Origin: JALZMG01 sp963844175
Lineage (GTDB): Bacteria > Actinomycetota > Acidimicrobiia > Acidimicrobiales > Ilumatobacteraceae
DNA: 64,000 nt
Reading direction: 5' to 3'
Assembly: GCA_963844175.1 (NCBI GenBank)
Contig: CAWJNE010000002.1
Location: forward strand, 1-64,000
The notes under the pieces were generated by a model. The model was not told the DNA's origin. It did not search any database and saw only the letters and a program-made list of their open reading frames with translations. Positions 1-8,909 of the stretch are shown in pieces (position 1 is the stretch's first letter; the number at the start of each line of letters is the position of its first letter). A program made the translations under genes and the position numbers.

Positions 1-1
1 C

Positions 2-343
2 CCGGTTCGCCAGCTGCGGCTCGTCGCTCGCAACGCCCGACGCATGTATGAGCGTGCAGGCCCGCTCCTCAATGCCCTGCGCGCGGCCGTGCCACTCAAT
101 GCTCACCTCGGACAGGCATGGCACGACATCGCTACGCAACGACGCGACCGCAGTCGTGTCACCGCCAAGAACCTCGCCACCAAGGCCGGCGGTCGCCTCC
201 GGCTCTCACGAGACGGCACCGCCCTCACACTTCTGGCGCTCAGCGAACCCGAGCTGTTCAGCACGTACACCGCGAACAATCGAACGGCAAACCAGTACGA
301 AGGGTGGCTCGCCGACATCCTCTGCCGATCACTCCTCCACTGA
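2..343 (+). CDS. TetR-family transcriptional regulator, C-terminal part (5' end outside window)
   Basis: The reading frame is open from the window edge to a stop at 341-343, so only the C-terminal ligand-binding half is present (about 113 residues). It matches the end of actinobacterial TetR regulators: a PLLNALR segment, a central W..IA..RR helix, an LRLS.D..LTLLAL segment, a SPEL-like motif (SEPELF) and a final YEGWLADIL helix before the stop. TetR proteins are DNA-binding homodimers that usually repress a neighbouring gene; the N-terminal helix-turn-helix is not in view. The target cannot be read from here. Family assignment is moderately sure, the specific role unknown. Confidence 0.6.
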   Translation, partial: PVRQLRLVARNARRMYERAGPLLNALRAAVPLNAHLGQAWHDIATQRRDRSRVTAKNLATKAGGRLRLSRDGTALTLLALSEPELFSTYTANNRTANQYEGWLADILCRSLLH

Positions 344-784
344 CGAGCCCCTGGAAACCGCACGCACCGAATCGGCCTTCGGTTGCCGATCCCCGAGCCA
401 TCGCTTGACTTGGACATCCGGACCCGTCCCGCGCCATAGCTGCCGATCGGCACTCGCGGACCTCGGCGAGTCGGCGACCGAACATCGTGTGGTGGCGTTC
501 GGTGCGGCCTCATGCCGGCGATCGATGACGCAGCGCGGAGGGATGTTCGGCGTCGTTACCGGATACCCGGCGGCCGCTGTCGATCGGGCGTAGGGCGGCG
601 CGTCAAGCCGTGTGGAGGGCAGCGACTCTCTGCACGCCGGAACCGTCATTCTGTCGCGGATGGGAGTGACCGCCACGCGTCGTCGTCCCGCGCGATGAGT
701 GAGCACGTAGGGCGTCGTGGATGCCCGACGGCGTTCAGCCGGAACAAACCAACCTTCAGGTGGAGCAAGCCACAATGATGCTCG
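344..784. other. Gene-free stretch
   Basis: No frame on either strand here has convincing protein features. The short open frames are Arg-rich translations typical of the wrong frame in high-GC DNA. The region separates the TetR remnant from the metallophosphoesterase and probably holds the promoter of the latter. No hairpin or repeat stood out. Confidence 0.4.
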
Positions 785-1411
785 GTGAGGATCGGCGTTT
801 GCTCCGACGTGCACGGTCGCCATGACCGGCTCCTGGCTGTGCTGGGCGCCATGGCGGCAGCCGGGGTCGACGAACGCTGGTGTCTCGGTGATCTGGTCGG
901 AGGCGAGCCGGTCACGGCTGAGCTACTCGGCGCGGCTCGTCAACTCGACCTACTGATCGCCGGAAATCACGACGCCTGGGCGCTCGGACCAGACCGGGTC
1001 GTCGCCCGCGGACGCGACGTGTTCAGGTTGTCGAGCCGCGCAAAGGCCAGCCGTCACGGCATCGACTGCTGGCACGGCTCGCCGCGCCACCCCCTGCTCG
1101 GGTTCCTCACCGAGGCGTCTGCCGGAGAAGTCCTGCCCGACCGCCCGGTGGGCTCGCTCGGGCTCGTCGGCCATACGCACGAACCAGCGCTCTTCGCCTA
1201 CGACGGCGCCGCTACGCGCGCGGTGCGGCCCGTTCCGGGCGAGTCGTACGACTGGCTCGCGGCCGGCGCCTGCATGGCCAACCCGGGGGCGGTCTGCGGC
1301 AACCCGCGCGACTCGGCGAGCTGGTGGCTCATCGTCGACATTGACGCCCGTGTGCTGCGGTGGCACCGCAAGGAGTTCGAGTCCGGAGAAGCTGGCGCTG
1401 CCGGCGTGTGA
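785..1411 (+). CDS. Metallophosphoesterase (YfcE/calcineurin-like superfamily)
   Basis: A 208-residue protein starting at GTG, carrying the full set of dinuclear-metal phosphoesterase motifs in order: SDVHG near the N-terminus (D and H ligands), GDLVG, GNHDAW, HGSP and GHTHEP. These coordinate two divalent metals for phosphodiester or phosphomonoester hydrolysis. Length is usual for the single-domain cytoplasmic YfcE/diadenosine-tetraphosphatase-like group. The extreme C-terminus is Ala/Gly-rich and featureless. No signal peptide or membrane segment is seen. There is no good Shine-Dalgarno just before the GTG, so the message may be short-leadered. Family certain, substrate unknown. Confidence 0.85.
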   Translation: MRIGVCSDVHGRHDRLLAVLGAMAAAGVDERWCLGDLVGGEPVTAELLGAARQLDLLIAGNHDAWALGPDRVVARGRDVFRLSSRAKASRHGIDCWHGSPRHPLLGFLTEASAGEVLPDRPVGSLGLVGHTHEPALFAYDGAATRAVRPVPGESYDWLAAGACMANPGAVCGNPRDSASWWLIVDIDARVLRWHRKEFESGEAGAAGV

Positions 1412-1593
1412 GCCACGTCGTTCTCATCGTCGGGTGACCCGGGTAGTCACCGGCACACGCCACCGGGATCAACCGAGTTTCCAGGAGGACAACGACACCG
1501 GCGGAGCAAACATTCTGTTCCCCAACCCGCTGCACCAGTTCCGTCGATCGGGTCGCCACGCAGCGGCCGGCCAACGTGCCAGGGACAATCACT

Positions 1594-2163
1594 TCAAGCC
1601 GTAGCTCGAGTGGGCCGGTATCGCAGGGCGACCGCCCCCGATCGGAACTCATGGCGATGCACGAGCTCGAGCTGGATCCGCTCCTGCAGACCGCCGAGCA
1701 GCGTCGGCCCATGGCCCGCCAGAACCGGCTGCACGAGGAACTCGTACTCGTCGATCAGTCCCAGATCCGCCAAGGCCAGGGGAAGGGCCACGCCACCCAC
1801 CAACAGGCCCTCGCCTGGCCCCTGCTTGAGCCGCTGAACCGTCTGCCCCAGGTCGCCCTGCACCAGTTCGGCATTCCAATCGACCCCGCTCAGCGTGCTC
1901 GACACGACGTACTTCTGCGCCCGGTCAATGGTCTCGGCGAACGGGATCTCCCACTCACCCATCCAGTCAGGCCACGGGCCCGTCGCCGGCCGCCGCCACG
2001 CCGACTCCATCATCTCGTAGGTCACCCGGCCGAACAGCAGGGCATCGGCTCGTTCCAACTGTGCGGTCCAGTAGCGCATCGACTCCTCGTCGGGGGGCAG
2101 CCCCGCCTCGTGATGGCAGCAGCCGTCGAGCGTGACGTTGATCGAGTATCGAAGTGGTCTCAA
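1594..2163 (-). CDS. Dihydrofolate-reductase-like protein (RibD C-terminal domain family)
   Basis: The reading frame extends further upstream, but a TTG at 2161-2163 follows a strong AAGGGGG ribosome-binding site by about 6 nt and puts the start directly before RPLRYSINVTLDG, the usual N-terminus of this family. The 189-residue product has the S.N.TLDG strand, a LLFGRVTYEMM segment, a KYVVSSTL strand and a C-terminal ...LRY strand typical of the DfrA/RibD-C fold. Such proteins are small NADPH-dependent reductases, usually annotated as dihydrofolate reductase family; they are rarely the essential folate enzyme. The true substrate is unknown. It lies in the accessory block left of tRNA-Leu. Confidence 0.8.
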   Translation of the reverse strand: MRPLRYSINVTLDGCCHHEAGLPPDEESMRYWTAQLERADALLFGRVTYEMMESAWRRPATGPWPDWMGEWEIPFAETIDRAQKYVVSSTLSGVDWNAELVQGDLGQTVQRLKQGPGEGLLVGGVALPLALADLGLIDEYEFLVQPVLAGHGPTLLGGLQERIQLELVHRHEFRSGAVALRYRPTRATA

Positions 2164-2229
2164 CGCGATGTCCCCCTTGATGCGGCCGCGCCGGCCGGAC
2201 CGTACTTGGACGGCCGCCTCGACCACTTC

Positions 2230-2478
2230 TCATCGGTGGCGGGTCACTCCTGTGCTGTCTGAGCAAGTGCACCAGGGCCATAGAGGACGCTTGGTGTGAG
2301 TGGCACCCTCGTCGTAGTCGGACTCACTCGATTCGGGCCTCGGCCGGGGCTCTTCGATGACGACCTGGAGATCAGTCGCCGGGGTTGTGCAGGGGACTGC
2401 GGCCCACACGTTCTCGAAGGACACGCCGGCGGTTCGGTAGACGCGTCGCACCGCCTCGGCGTTAGGCCCGTCCCGGCG
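2230..2478 (-). pseudogene. Possible truncated DUF4242/nickel-binding-like gene fragment
   Basis: A minus-strand frame of about 82 residues includes GPNAEAVRRVY followed by AGVSFENVWAA. This resembles the C-terminal half of small DUF4242/SCO4226-like ferredoxin-fold proteins, in which a 'P.AEAVR..H...G' helix precedes the last strand. No start codon with the expected N-terminal half is present, because the sequence to the right is taken up by a methyltransferase fragment on the other strand. The assignment rests on one short motif and is weak. It may equally be non-coding. Confidence 0.25.
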
Positions 2479-2861
2479 GACGCGTCGCCGTGGCCGTGTT
2501 CGGTGAGTCGTTCTACGAACCGGTTCGCACCATCTTCGTCGACGCCGTACACGCGGTAGCACCCGCCGTCGACGTGATCGAGCCGCGGTCCCGCGTTCGC
2601 ACGGAGTCCGACCTGTGCGATCTGTTCGAGGCAGCCAGTCTCGACCGCGCCGAGATCGACGAGCGCGTTGACGACCTGCCATTGGCTTCGCCCGACGACT
2701 GGTGGCGGATCGTGATGGGTTCGGGGCTACGCAGCACCGTGGCCCAGCTCTCGGCCGCAGCGGCCGAAGAGGTGCGCGCCCGCTGCACCGCAGAGATCGT
2801 TCATCGGCAGATCACCGAGCTCACCACCAGCAGCCGCTACGGCCTGGCCACTCGATCCTGA
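2466..2861 (+). pseudogene. SAM-dependent methyltransferase, C-terminal remnant
   Basis: Right after an in-frame TAG (2463-2465) the frame reads ARPGGRVAVAVFGE, the post-motif segment of class I methyltransferases (usually L.PGGR.A.A..G). It then continues with a C-terminal helical part containing DDWWRIVMGSGLRSTV. The entire SAM-binding half (the G.G.G motif) is missing upstream in all frames. A GTG at 2490 could in principle start a 123-residue protein, but that would lack the cofactor site. This is best read as a gene remnant truncated at its 5' end, abutting another fragment on the opposite strand. Confidence 0.55.
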
Positions 2862-3243
2862 CAGCCCGGTGCGGTACCACGCGCGCCCGACTGGGCATTT
2901 GCGGCGTCGGCCGCCCGTCGTGACCCCGCTCACGCGCGGCCTCACGCTCGGTGGGATCCGATCGGGCAAGTTGCGTAGCGACCGACTACCGGCGACGTTC
3001 TGTCGTGCGGGACCGCCGGTCTTCCGGGCAATGGGCGACGCGATCACCGGATGTTGTTCTCGGACATTGCCGGGCGCCGCTCGCCGCGCGTCGGTAGCGC
3101 CGACATGGTGCTGCGAGACATCGCTCGTGAACCTGCGCTTGCTTCGTGCGGGTCGACGCCGCATACGCCGCTGCCTACTCGCAGAGACGCTCGACTCGGT
3201 GTTTGCAATCGCGAGCGCGCCGCGCCTCGGGGAGCACACGGAC
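2862..3243. other. Gene-free stretch before HD-GYP/LuxR gene
   Basis: About 380 bases with no supported gene. The downstream regulator's frame stays open through here, but the translation is Arg-rich and unlike its family, so I treat it as leader or intergenic sequence. Confidence 0.35.
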
Positions 3244-4857
3244 GTGCTTGTCGGCGAGTATCTCGATGTGGGCTCGGTTGAGCGCGAGGAGGTCAGGGCA
3301 GCCGAGGTGATCGGCGCTCTGTCGCTTGCCACCGATCTGGGTATCGGTGTGCCGCTGGAGCATGGGCTGTTGAGCACATTGGTCGCGGTTCGCCTTGGTG
3401 ATCGTCTGGGTGTCGACGAGGAGACGGCGCAGTCGGTGTTCTATTCCTGCTTGCTGTTCTATGTCGGTTGTACGGCGGGTGCTGAGTTGGCGGCGGACGT
3501 GTTTGGTGCCGATGACGCGTTGACGACCTACGGCACGCCGGTCCGGTTCGGGTCTCGCGTGGAGATGGTGCGCGGGATGTTGCGGGCGGTCGCCCCGCCG
3601 GGGAGTTCGGTGTGGACACGGACCGGCCAGCTGGCCCGGCTGCCGCGTTTGGTGCGGGAGATCGGCGGTCATGCGGTGGCGTCGTGTGAGGTTGCACAGA
3701 TGTTGGTGGTGCGACTCGGCCTTCCCGCCGCGATCGGCGAGTTGTTCGGCTATACCGACGAACGTTGGGATGGGAAGGGGATCCCTGGGCGGGCGGGAGG
3801 CGAGGCGATTCCGATGGCGATGCGAATCGTGCAGGTGGCGAGGGACGCCGCGTTCCAGGCGATGCTGGCCGGCGAGTCAACGGCCGTGGAGGTGATCGCT
3901 GAACGGGCTGGGCACGCCTTTGACCCGCAGGTCGCGGATGCTCTCGTCGCCGGCGGCGTCGGGATGCTCCGTGGCGAGGCCGATCGGTCGTTGTGGGATG
4001 CCGTGCTCGACGCAGAGGCGACGCCGCAGATCACCCTCGCCGGTGACGAGATCGACATCGCGCTGGCCGCCATCGGCGACTTCGGAGACCTCGCATCGAG
4101 GTATCTGGTCGGGCACTCCTCGACGGTGTCGCGGCTCGCTGGACTCTCCGCCGAGTGTTGCGGCCTGGATCCGGCGGCGGTCAACCTGGTTCGTCGTGCA
4201 GGACGAGTGCACGACCTGGGACGGGTGGCGGTGCCCGTGCGTGTGTGGAACCATGCCGGGCCGCTGGCGGCCGGCGATTGGGAGCAGGTCCGTCTCCACG
4301 CCTACTACACCGAACGTGTCCTGTCTCGAATGTCGACGCTGGCAGCCGTCGCGGAGGTGGCGTCGTTCCACCACGAGCGTCTCGACGGTTCGGGCTACCA
4401 CCGCGGCACGATGGCCCGGGAGATCTCGCGACCCGCCCGTCTGGTCGCCGCGGCGGACGTGTACGCGGCGATGACTGCGGCGCGCCCACACCGCGCCGCG
4501 CTCAGCCCCGCCGGCGCGGCCGAGGCAATCGCCGAAGAAGTCAAAGCGGGGCGCCTCGACGCGGAAGCCGTCGCCGCCGTGCTGACCACCGCCGGGCAGC
4601 CAGTCCCGGCCTTCGCGAGGCCGGCGGGACTGACTGAACGGGAGGCCACCGTGATCGGGCTCTTGGCGCGGGGCCACCAGACCAAGCAGATCGCCGCCGA
4701 ACTCGGGATCTCGGTGAAGACCGCCGACCGGCACATCCAGAACGCCTACGCCAAGATCGGCGTCTCGACACGCGCCGCGGCGACGCTCTTCGCGATGGAC
4801 CATGACCTGGTCGTGTGGGGAGAACTCCCGATTGTCCGGGCGAACCCCCACTCGTAG
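3244..4857 (+). CDS. HD-GYP-type phosphohydrolase with C-terminal LuxR DNA-binding domain
   Basis: A start at GTG 3244 is preferred because GGGGAG lies 9 nt upstream and the family's usual N-terminus (ALSLATDLG) follows; upstream sequence in the same frame is not protein-like. The 537-residue product has a degenerate first HD-GYP-like half (DERWDGKGIPGRAGG), a second half with VHDLG and HHERLDGSGYHRG, and a C-terminal LuxR helix-turn-helix (LTEREATVIGLLARG...KTADRHIQNAYAKIG). HD-GYP domains hydrolyse cyclic di-GMP or related nucleotides; the last residue of the GYP signature is His here. It probably couples a small molecule or nucleotide to transcription. Codons ending in T are commoner than in the core genes to the right, suggesting acquisition. 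Confidence 0.8.
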   Translation: MLVGEYLDVGSVEREEVRAAEVIGALSLATDLGIGVPLEHGLLSTLVAVRLGDRLGVDEETAQSVFYSCLLFYVGCTAGAELAADVFGADDALTTYGTPVRFGSRVEMVRGMLRAVAPPGSSVWTRTGQLARLPRLVREIGGHAVASCEVAQMLVVRLGLPAAIGELFGYTDERWDGKGIPGRAGGEAIPMAMRIVQVARDAAFQAMLAGESTAVEVIAERAGHAFDPQVADALVAGGVGMLRGEADRSLWDAVLDAEATPQITLAGDEIDIALAAIGDFGDLASRYLVGHSSTVSRLAGLSAECCGLDPAAVNLVRRAGRVHDLGRVAVPVRVWNHAGPLAAGDWEQVRLHAYYTERVLSRMSTLAAVAEVASFHHERLDGSGYHRGTMAREISRPARLVAAADVYAAMTAARPHRAALSPAGAAEAIAEEVKAGRLDAEAVAAVLTTAGQPVPAFARPAGLTEREATVIGLLARGHQTKQIAAELGISVKTADRHIQNAYAKIGVSTRAAATLFAMDHDLVVWGELPIVRANPHS

Positions 4858-4898
4858 GGTCGCCAACATCGCAGTCTTCACGACTGGAGGTGGTTGCG

Positions 4899-6017
4899 AT
4901 GGCGTGCGTGGAGCGGGTCGACACGATCGTGGTTGGCGGCGGCCAGGCTGGGCTCGCCGTCGGCTACCACCTCAGGCGGCTCGGACTGCCCTTCGTCATC
5001 CTTGACGCCGGCGATCGGGTCGGCGACGCCTGGCGGAACCGGTGGGACTCCCTGCGGCTGTTCAGCACGCGCCGCTACTCCCAACTCGACGGCATGCCGC
5101 TGCCCGGTCCACCGCACGGATTTCCAACCAAGGACGAGATCGCCGACTACCTCGAGGCGTACGCGGGGCGCTTCGCTCTACCGGTCCGCGGCGGCGTGAG
5201 GGTCGACTCCCTCACCTGCGACGGCACGCACTTCGTGCTGCGCACCGGCGCAGACACACTCGAGGCACACAACGTCGTCGTTGCCATGTCGACCGACCAG
5301 GTGCCATGGACACCACCGTTCGCGTCGGCGCTCGACCCGGCGATCCTCCAACTGCACTCGGCCCAGTACCGCAGCTCATCTCAACTCCAAGACGGTGCAG
5401 TGCTCGTCGTCGGCGCCGGCAACTCCGGTGGCGAGATCGCGATCGAGCTCGCCGCTGATCGTTCGATCCTGCTCGCCGGAGACATCAAAGCCCACGTCCC
5501 AGTCCGAGTCGAACGAGTCTTCGCCCGCTACGTCGTGCTACCACTGCTGTTCCGCTTCGTCGGCCACCGCGTCCTCACCGTGCGCACACCGATGGGGCGC
5601 CACCGACGCCACAAGCTGCTCACCGAAGGATCACCTCTCGTGCGCGTCAAGCCGCGCGACCTCGACACCGCTGGCGTCCAGCGCGTCGCGAGGCTCACCG
5701 GCGTCCGCGACGGACGCCCGCAACTTGCCGACGACACGACCCCAGACGTGTCGAGCATCATCTGGTGCACCGGGTACCGGCCTGACTACTCGTGGATCGA
5801 CCTGCCCGTGTTCGACGACGGTCGCCCCGGGCATCAACGAGGCATCGTGCATCGCCAGCCCGGCCTCTACTTCGTCGGCCTGCCCTTCCTCTACGCCATG
5901 TCCTCCGGCTTCCTACGCGGCGTCAGCCGCGACGCCGCCTTCGTCGCCGACAACATCGCTCGCCACAAGATGTCCCACGACACGCCGCACCTCGCGGTCG
6001 CCACAGGGCTGCCCTGA
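4899..6017 (+). CDS. Flavin-containing monooxygenase-like NAD(P)/FAD-dependent oxidoreductase
   Basis: ATG 4899 has GGAGG 8 nt upstream. The 372-residue protein opens with the FAD-binding Rossmann motif VVGGGQAG, followed by an E/D-type ribose contact (ILDAG) and GDAWRNRWDSL, typical of class B/YUCCA-like monooxygenases. A second Rossmann motif (VVGAGNSGGEIA) near residue 175 binds NADP. The C-terminal part has IIWCTGYRPDYSW and a GLYFVGLPF segment, also standard. Such enzymes oxygenate nitrogen, sulfur or ketone substrates, or act as simple dehydrogenases; the substrate cannot be told. The preceding regulator gene ends 41 nt upstream on the same strand, so the two may be co-transcribed. Confidence 0.82.
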   Translation: MACVERVDTIVVGGGQAGLAVGYHLRRLGLPFVILDAGDRVGDAWRNRWDSLRLFSTRRYSQLDGMPLPGPPHGFPTKDEIADYLEAYAGRFALPVRGGVRVDSLTCDGTHFVLRTGADTLEAHNVVVAMSTDQVPWTPPFASALDPAILQLHSAQYRSSSQLQDGAVLVVGAGNSGGEIAIELAADRSILLAGDIKAHVPVRVERVFARYVVLPLLFRFVGHRVLTVRTPMGRHRRHKLLTEGSPLVRVKPRDLDTAGVQRVARLTGVRDGRPQLADDTTPDVSSIIWCTGYRPDYSWIDLPVFDDGRPGHQRGIVHRQPGLYFVGLPFLYAMSSGFLRGVSRDAAFVADNIARHKMSHDTPHLAVATGLP

Positions 6018-6314
6018 CCGCGACCCGACCCAGACGACCGCGTGCTTGGTTTCTTGAGCGCTCCATCTTGCGCCGACGGCAGGATTGACCCCGAACGACC
6101 CACCACACCCCCAGCGGTTTCCCGCCGCCACAACCGGGTCCGCGTCCCGCAGCTGTCAGGCAGCTCCCGGAGCCACGGTGTCCACGATGAACCGGGTCCG
6201 CACAGAACCGTAGAGAAATTCTGCTGACAACTCGCGGACAAATGGCCGCTCTGTAGGACGTTCGGCCGCCTCGCCGCACCACCTCTGAGCAGCACTTTCG
6301 CGCCGATTCTCCGG

Positions 6315-6400
6315 TGTCGGAGGGGGGACTTGAACCCCCACGAGGATTAATACCTCACTAGCACCTCAAGCTAGCGCGTCTGCCATTCCGCCACTCCGAC
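6315..6400 (-). tRNA. tRNA-Leu (anticodon GAG)
   Basis: A class II tRNA read on the minus strand. The acceptor stem GTCGGAG/CTCCGAC, D-arm, anticodon stem CTAGC/GCTAG with loop TTGAGGT (anticodon GAG), long variable arm and T-arm with GTTCAAG are all visible. The CCA end is not fully encoded. Its 3' end faces the accessory block at 1-6.3 kb, a common arrangement for integrated islands. Confidence 0.93.
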
Positions 6401-6534
6401 GTGGGCCATCGACGATACCCCGTTGGGACTGGGTCGACGACGGGGGAACTCGGCGCGGATCGTGTCGAAGGGCGTCACGATCTGCTCCCAGATCGGGGGC
6501 TGGCGGGATGGGCGCCCAGATCGGGGCGGGTCGA

Positions 6535-6777
6535 CTACTCGCGGACGAGCAGGAAGCCGAGCGCCACCACGGTGAGGATCCACGACAGCGCGAAGGCGGT
6601 CGTGATGCGGGTCAGGTTGCGCTCGGCCGAGCTCGAACCGAGGGCCGCACCACCGCCACCGCCGAACATGTCCGAGAGGCCGCCGCCCCGCCCACTGTGC
6701 ATCAGGATCCCGGCGACCATGCCGATCAACGACAGGACGTTGATGACCAGCACCAGGTAGAGGACCAGGTCGCGCAC
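6535..6777 (-). CDS. secG: Preprotein translocase subunit SecG
   Basis: An 80-residue protein starting at GTG. It has two hydrophobic segments (about residues 4-25 and 55-75) separated by a glycine-rich loop with the family signature LMHSGRGGGLSDMFGGG. SecG is the small membrane subunit of the SecYEG export channel in the cytoplasmic membrane. The gene starts only 6 nt after the stop of the upstream ABC ATPase gene, so it is almost certainly read from the peptide-transporter operon. In many actinobacteria secG directly follows tpiA; here the transporter genes lie between them. Confidence 0.93.
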   Translation of the reverse strand: MRDLVLYLVLVINVLSLIGMVAGILMHSGRGGGLSDMFGGGGGAALGSSSAERNLTRITTAFALSWILTVVALGFLLVRE

Positions 6778-6783
6778 GACCGG

Positions 6784-7857
6784 TCAGGCTACCGAGCCGT
6801 CCTCGAAACTGACCGCCGTGACCGCCTCGGCGATCCGCTCCGGGTAGTGGCAGGCCACCGGATGGCCGAACCCACGGTCGATCAGCTCCGGCTCCTCCGC
6901 GGCGCACCGCGGCTGGGCCTTCGGGCACCGGGTGCGGAAGCGGCACCCGGACGGCGGGTCGATCGGGCTGGGGATGTCGCCGACCAGCATCAGCTGCTCG
7001 CGCTCCTGCTCGATGCGCGGATCGGGCTCGGGGATGGCCGACAGCAACGCTTGCGTGTACGGGTGGGCGGCCGTCATGTACAGCTCTTCGGCCGGGCCGA
7101 CCTCGACCAGCTTGCCGAGGTACATCACGGCCACCGTGTCCGAGATGTGCCGGACCACGGACAGATCGTGGGCGATGAACAGGAACGAGAGGTTGAGCTC
7201 GTCCTGCAGGTCCTGGAGCAGGTTGATGACGCCGGCCTGGATCGACACGTCGAGGGCCGACACCGGCTCGTCGAGCACGATGAACTTGGCGTCGAGGCTG
7301 AGGGCGCGAGCGATGCCCACGCGCTGGCGCTGCCCGCCGGAGAACTCGTGTGGATATCGACTTGCGTGATCGGGCGACAGGCCGACGAGATCGAGCAGCT
7401 CCTTCACCCGCTGGCGGTGATCGCCCGGCACCTTGTGGATCTGCAGCGCTTCGGCGATCGCGCTGCCCACCGTGAGCCGTGGATCGAGGGACGCGTACGG
7501 GTCCTGGAAGACCATCTGGATCTCTTTGCGCAGCGGCCGGAGGTCCTCGCGACTCATGCCGACGAGCTCGACCCCGTTGTACTTCACGGACCCCGCGGAC
7601 GGCTCGAGCAGTTGCAGTACGCACCGACCGAGCGTCGACTTGCCCGAGCCGCTCTCCCCCACCAGGCCCACCGTCTCGTTCTGACCGACCGTGAACGACA
7701 CGTCCGAGACCGCCTGCACGAGCCGTTTCGTGACCCGCAACCCCTTGGCCCGACGCACCGGGAAGACCTTGACCAGCTCGGTCACCTCGATGACCGGCGT
7801 GACCTGTTCGTCGGTCGGTGCGGCGTCGAGCCACTCCTCCACCTCCGGCGCCGTCAC
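6784..7857 (-). CDS. oppF: Peptide/oligopeptide ABC transporter ATP-binding protein (OppF/DppF type)
   Basis: Start GTG 7857 overlaps the stop of the upstream ATPase gene (GTGA), which fixes the start. The 357-residue product has Walker A GESGSGKST, the Q-loop, signature FSGGQRQRVGIARAL, Walker B FIVLDEPVSALD and an H-loop AHDLSVV. A C-terminal oligopeptide/dipeptide extension carries the cysteine-rich CRFRTRCPKAQPRC segment diagnostic of OppD/OppF proteins. It powers import together with the second ATPase and the two permeases encoded upstream. Substrate specificity (peptide, nickel, other) cannot be determined from the ATPase. Confidence 0.93.
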   Translation of the reverse strand: MTAPEVEEWLDAAPTDEQVTPVIEVTELVKVFPVRRAKGLRVTKRLVQAVSDVSFTVGQNETVGLVGESGSGKSTLGRCVLQLLEPSAGSVKYNGVELVGMSREDLRPLRKEIQMVFQDPYASLDPRLTVGSAIAEALQIHKVPGDHRQRVKELLDLVGLSPDHASRYPHEFSGGQRQRVGIARALSLDAKFIVLDEPVSALDVSIQAGVINLLQDLQDELNLSFLFIAHDLSVVRHISDTVAVMYLGKLVEVGPAEELYMTAAHPYTQALLSAIPEPDPRIEQEREQLMLVGDIPSPIDPPSGCRFRTRCPKAQPRCAAEEPELIDRGFGHPVACHYPERIAEAVTAVSFEDGSVA

Positions 7858-8909
7858 GATGCGCTCCGGGCGTCCGACAGGGTCAGCTCCTCGGCGCGGA
7901 TGCACGCGGTCTGCAGGTCGCCGAACGGGCGCAGCTCGGGCAGGGTCGCGGCGCACTCGTCGATGGCGAAGGGGCACCGGGCCCGGAACGCGCACCCCGA
8001 CGGTGGGTTGAGCATGTTGGGCGGCGAACCGGGGATCGGGTGCAGCCGTTCCCGTCCGAGCGCCGGCAGGCTCTCCAGCAGCCCCCGTGTGTACGGATGG
8101 CTCGGATGGTCGAAGATCGGTCGCACGTCGCCGCGCTCGGCGGCCCGGCCGGCGTACATGACCTGCACCCGGTCGGCCACGCGTGCGACGACGCCGAGAT
8201 CGTGGGTGATCAGCACCACGGCCGTGCTCATCTCCCGGCGGATGCGCTGCAGCACCTCGAGGATCTGGGCCTGCACCGTCACGTCGAGCGCGGTGGTCGG
8301 CTCGTCGGCGATCAGCACCTGCGGATCGTTGGCGATCGCCATGGCGATCATGACCCGCTGGCGCATGCCGCCGGAGAACTCGTGCGGGTACTGGCTGGCG
8401 CGGTCCCGGGGCTGCGGGATGCCGACGATCTCGAGCAGTTCGACCGAGCGCTCCCAGGCCGCCTTGTTGCGCAGGTCCTGGTGCGATTGGATCATCTCGA
8501 CGATCTGATCGCCAATCCGGTGCACCGGGTTGAGCGCCGACAGTGGGTCCTGGAAGATCATCGCCACCTGCTTGCCGCGCACGCGGTTGATCTTCTTCTT
8601 CGACGCCCCGACGAGCTCGGCGCCGGCGACGCGCGCCGAGCCCTCGATGATCGCCGACTTCGGCAACAGGCCCATCAGCCCGAGGAACGTGACGGACTTC
8701 CCCGAACCGGACTCGCCGACGATGCCGACCAGCTCGCCGGCACGCACGTCCAGGTCGATGCCGCGCACCGCCTGCACGTTGCCGAACAGGGTCGGGAAGG
8801 TCACTCGGAAGTCGCGCAGTTGCAGGACGGCCTCGCCGGGCATCGCGACGACGTCATCCGGCACGTCGTCGTCCGCCGCCACGACGTCGTCGGTCAGGTC
8901 GGAGGCCAT
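7854..8909 (-). CDS. oppD: Peptide/oligopeptide ABC transporter ATP-binding protein (OppD/DppD type)
   Basis: A 351-residue ATPase. ATG 8909 overlaps the stop of the permease gene by one base. An Asp/Val-rich 25-residue leader precedes the ABC domain, with Walker A GESGSGKSV, signature FSGGMRQRVMIAMAI, Walker B LIADEPTTALD and H-loop THDLGVVA. The C-terminal oligopeptide extension contains GCAFRARCPFAIDEC. The Walker A Ser-Val in place of Ser-Thr is usual in OppD. It forms the heterodimeric motor with the downstream OppF-type protein. The tight overlaps on both sides show strict operon organisation. Confidence 0.93.
   Translation of the reverse strand: MASDLTDDVVAADDDVPDDVVAMPGEAVLQLRDFRVTFPTLFGNVQAVRGIDLDVRAGELVGIVGESGSGKSVTFLGLMGLLPKSAIIEGSARVAGAELVGASKKKINRVRGKQVAMIFQDPLSALNPVHRIGDQIVEMIQSHQDLRNKAAWERSVELLEIVGIPQPRDRASQYPHEFSGGMRQRVMIAMAIANDPQVLIADEPTTALDVTVQAQILEVLQRIRREMSTAVVLITHDLGVVARVADRVQVMYAGRAAERGDVRPIFDHPSHPYTRGLLESLPALGRERLHPIPGSPPNMLNPPSGCAFRARCPFAIDECAATLPELRPFGDLQTACIRAEELTLSDARSAS

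Noticed and set aside
2244..2552. Minus-strand frame beginning VYGVDEDGANRFVERL as a gene
   Set aside because: It is antisense to the methyltransferase remnant and has no family similarity downstream.
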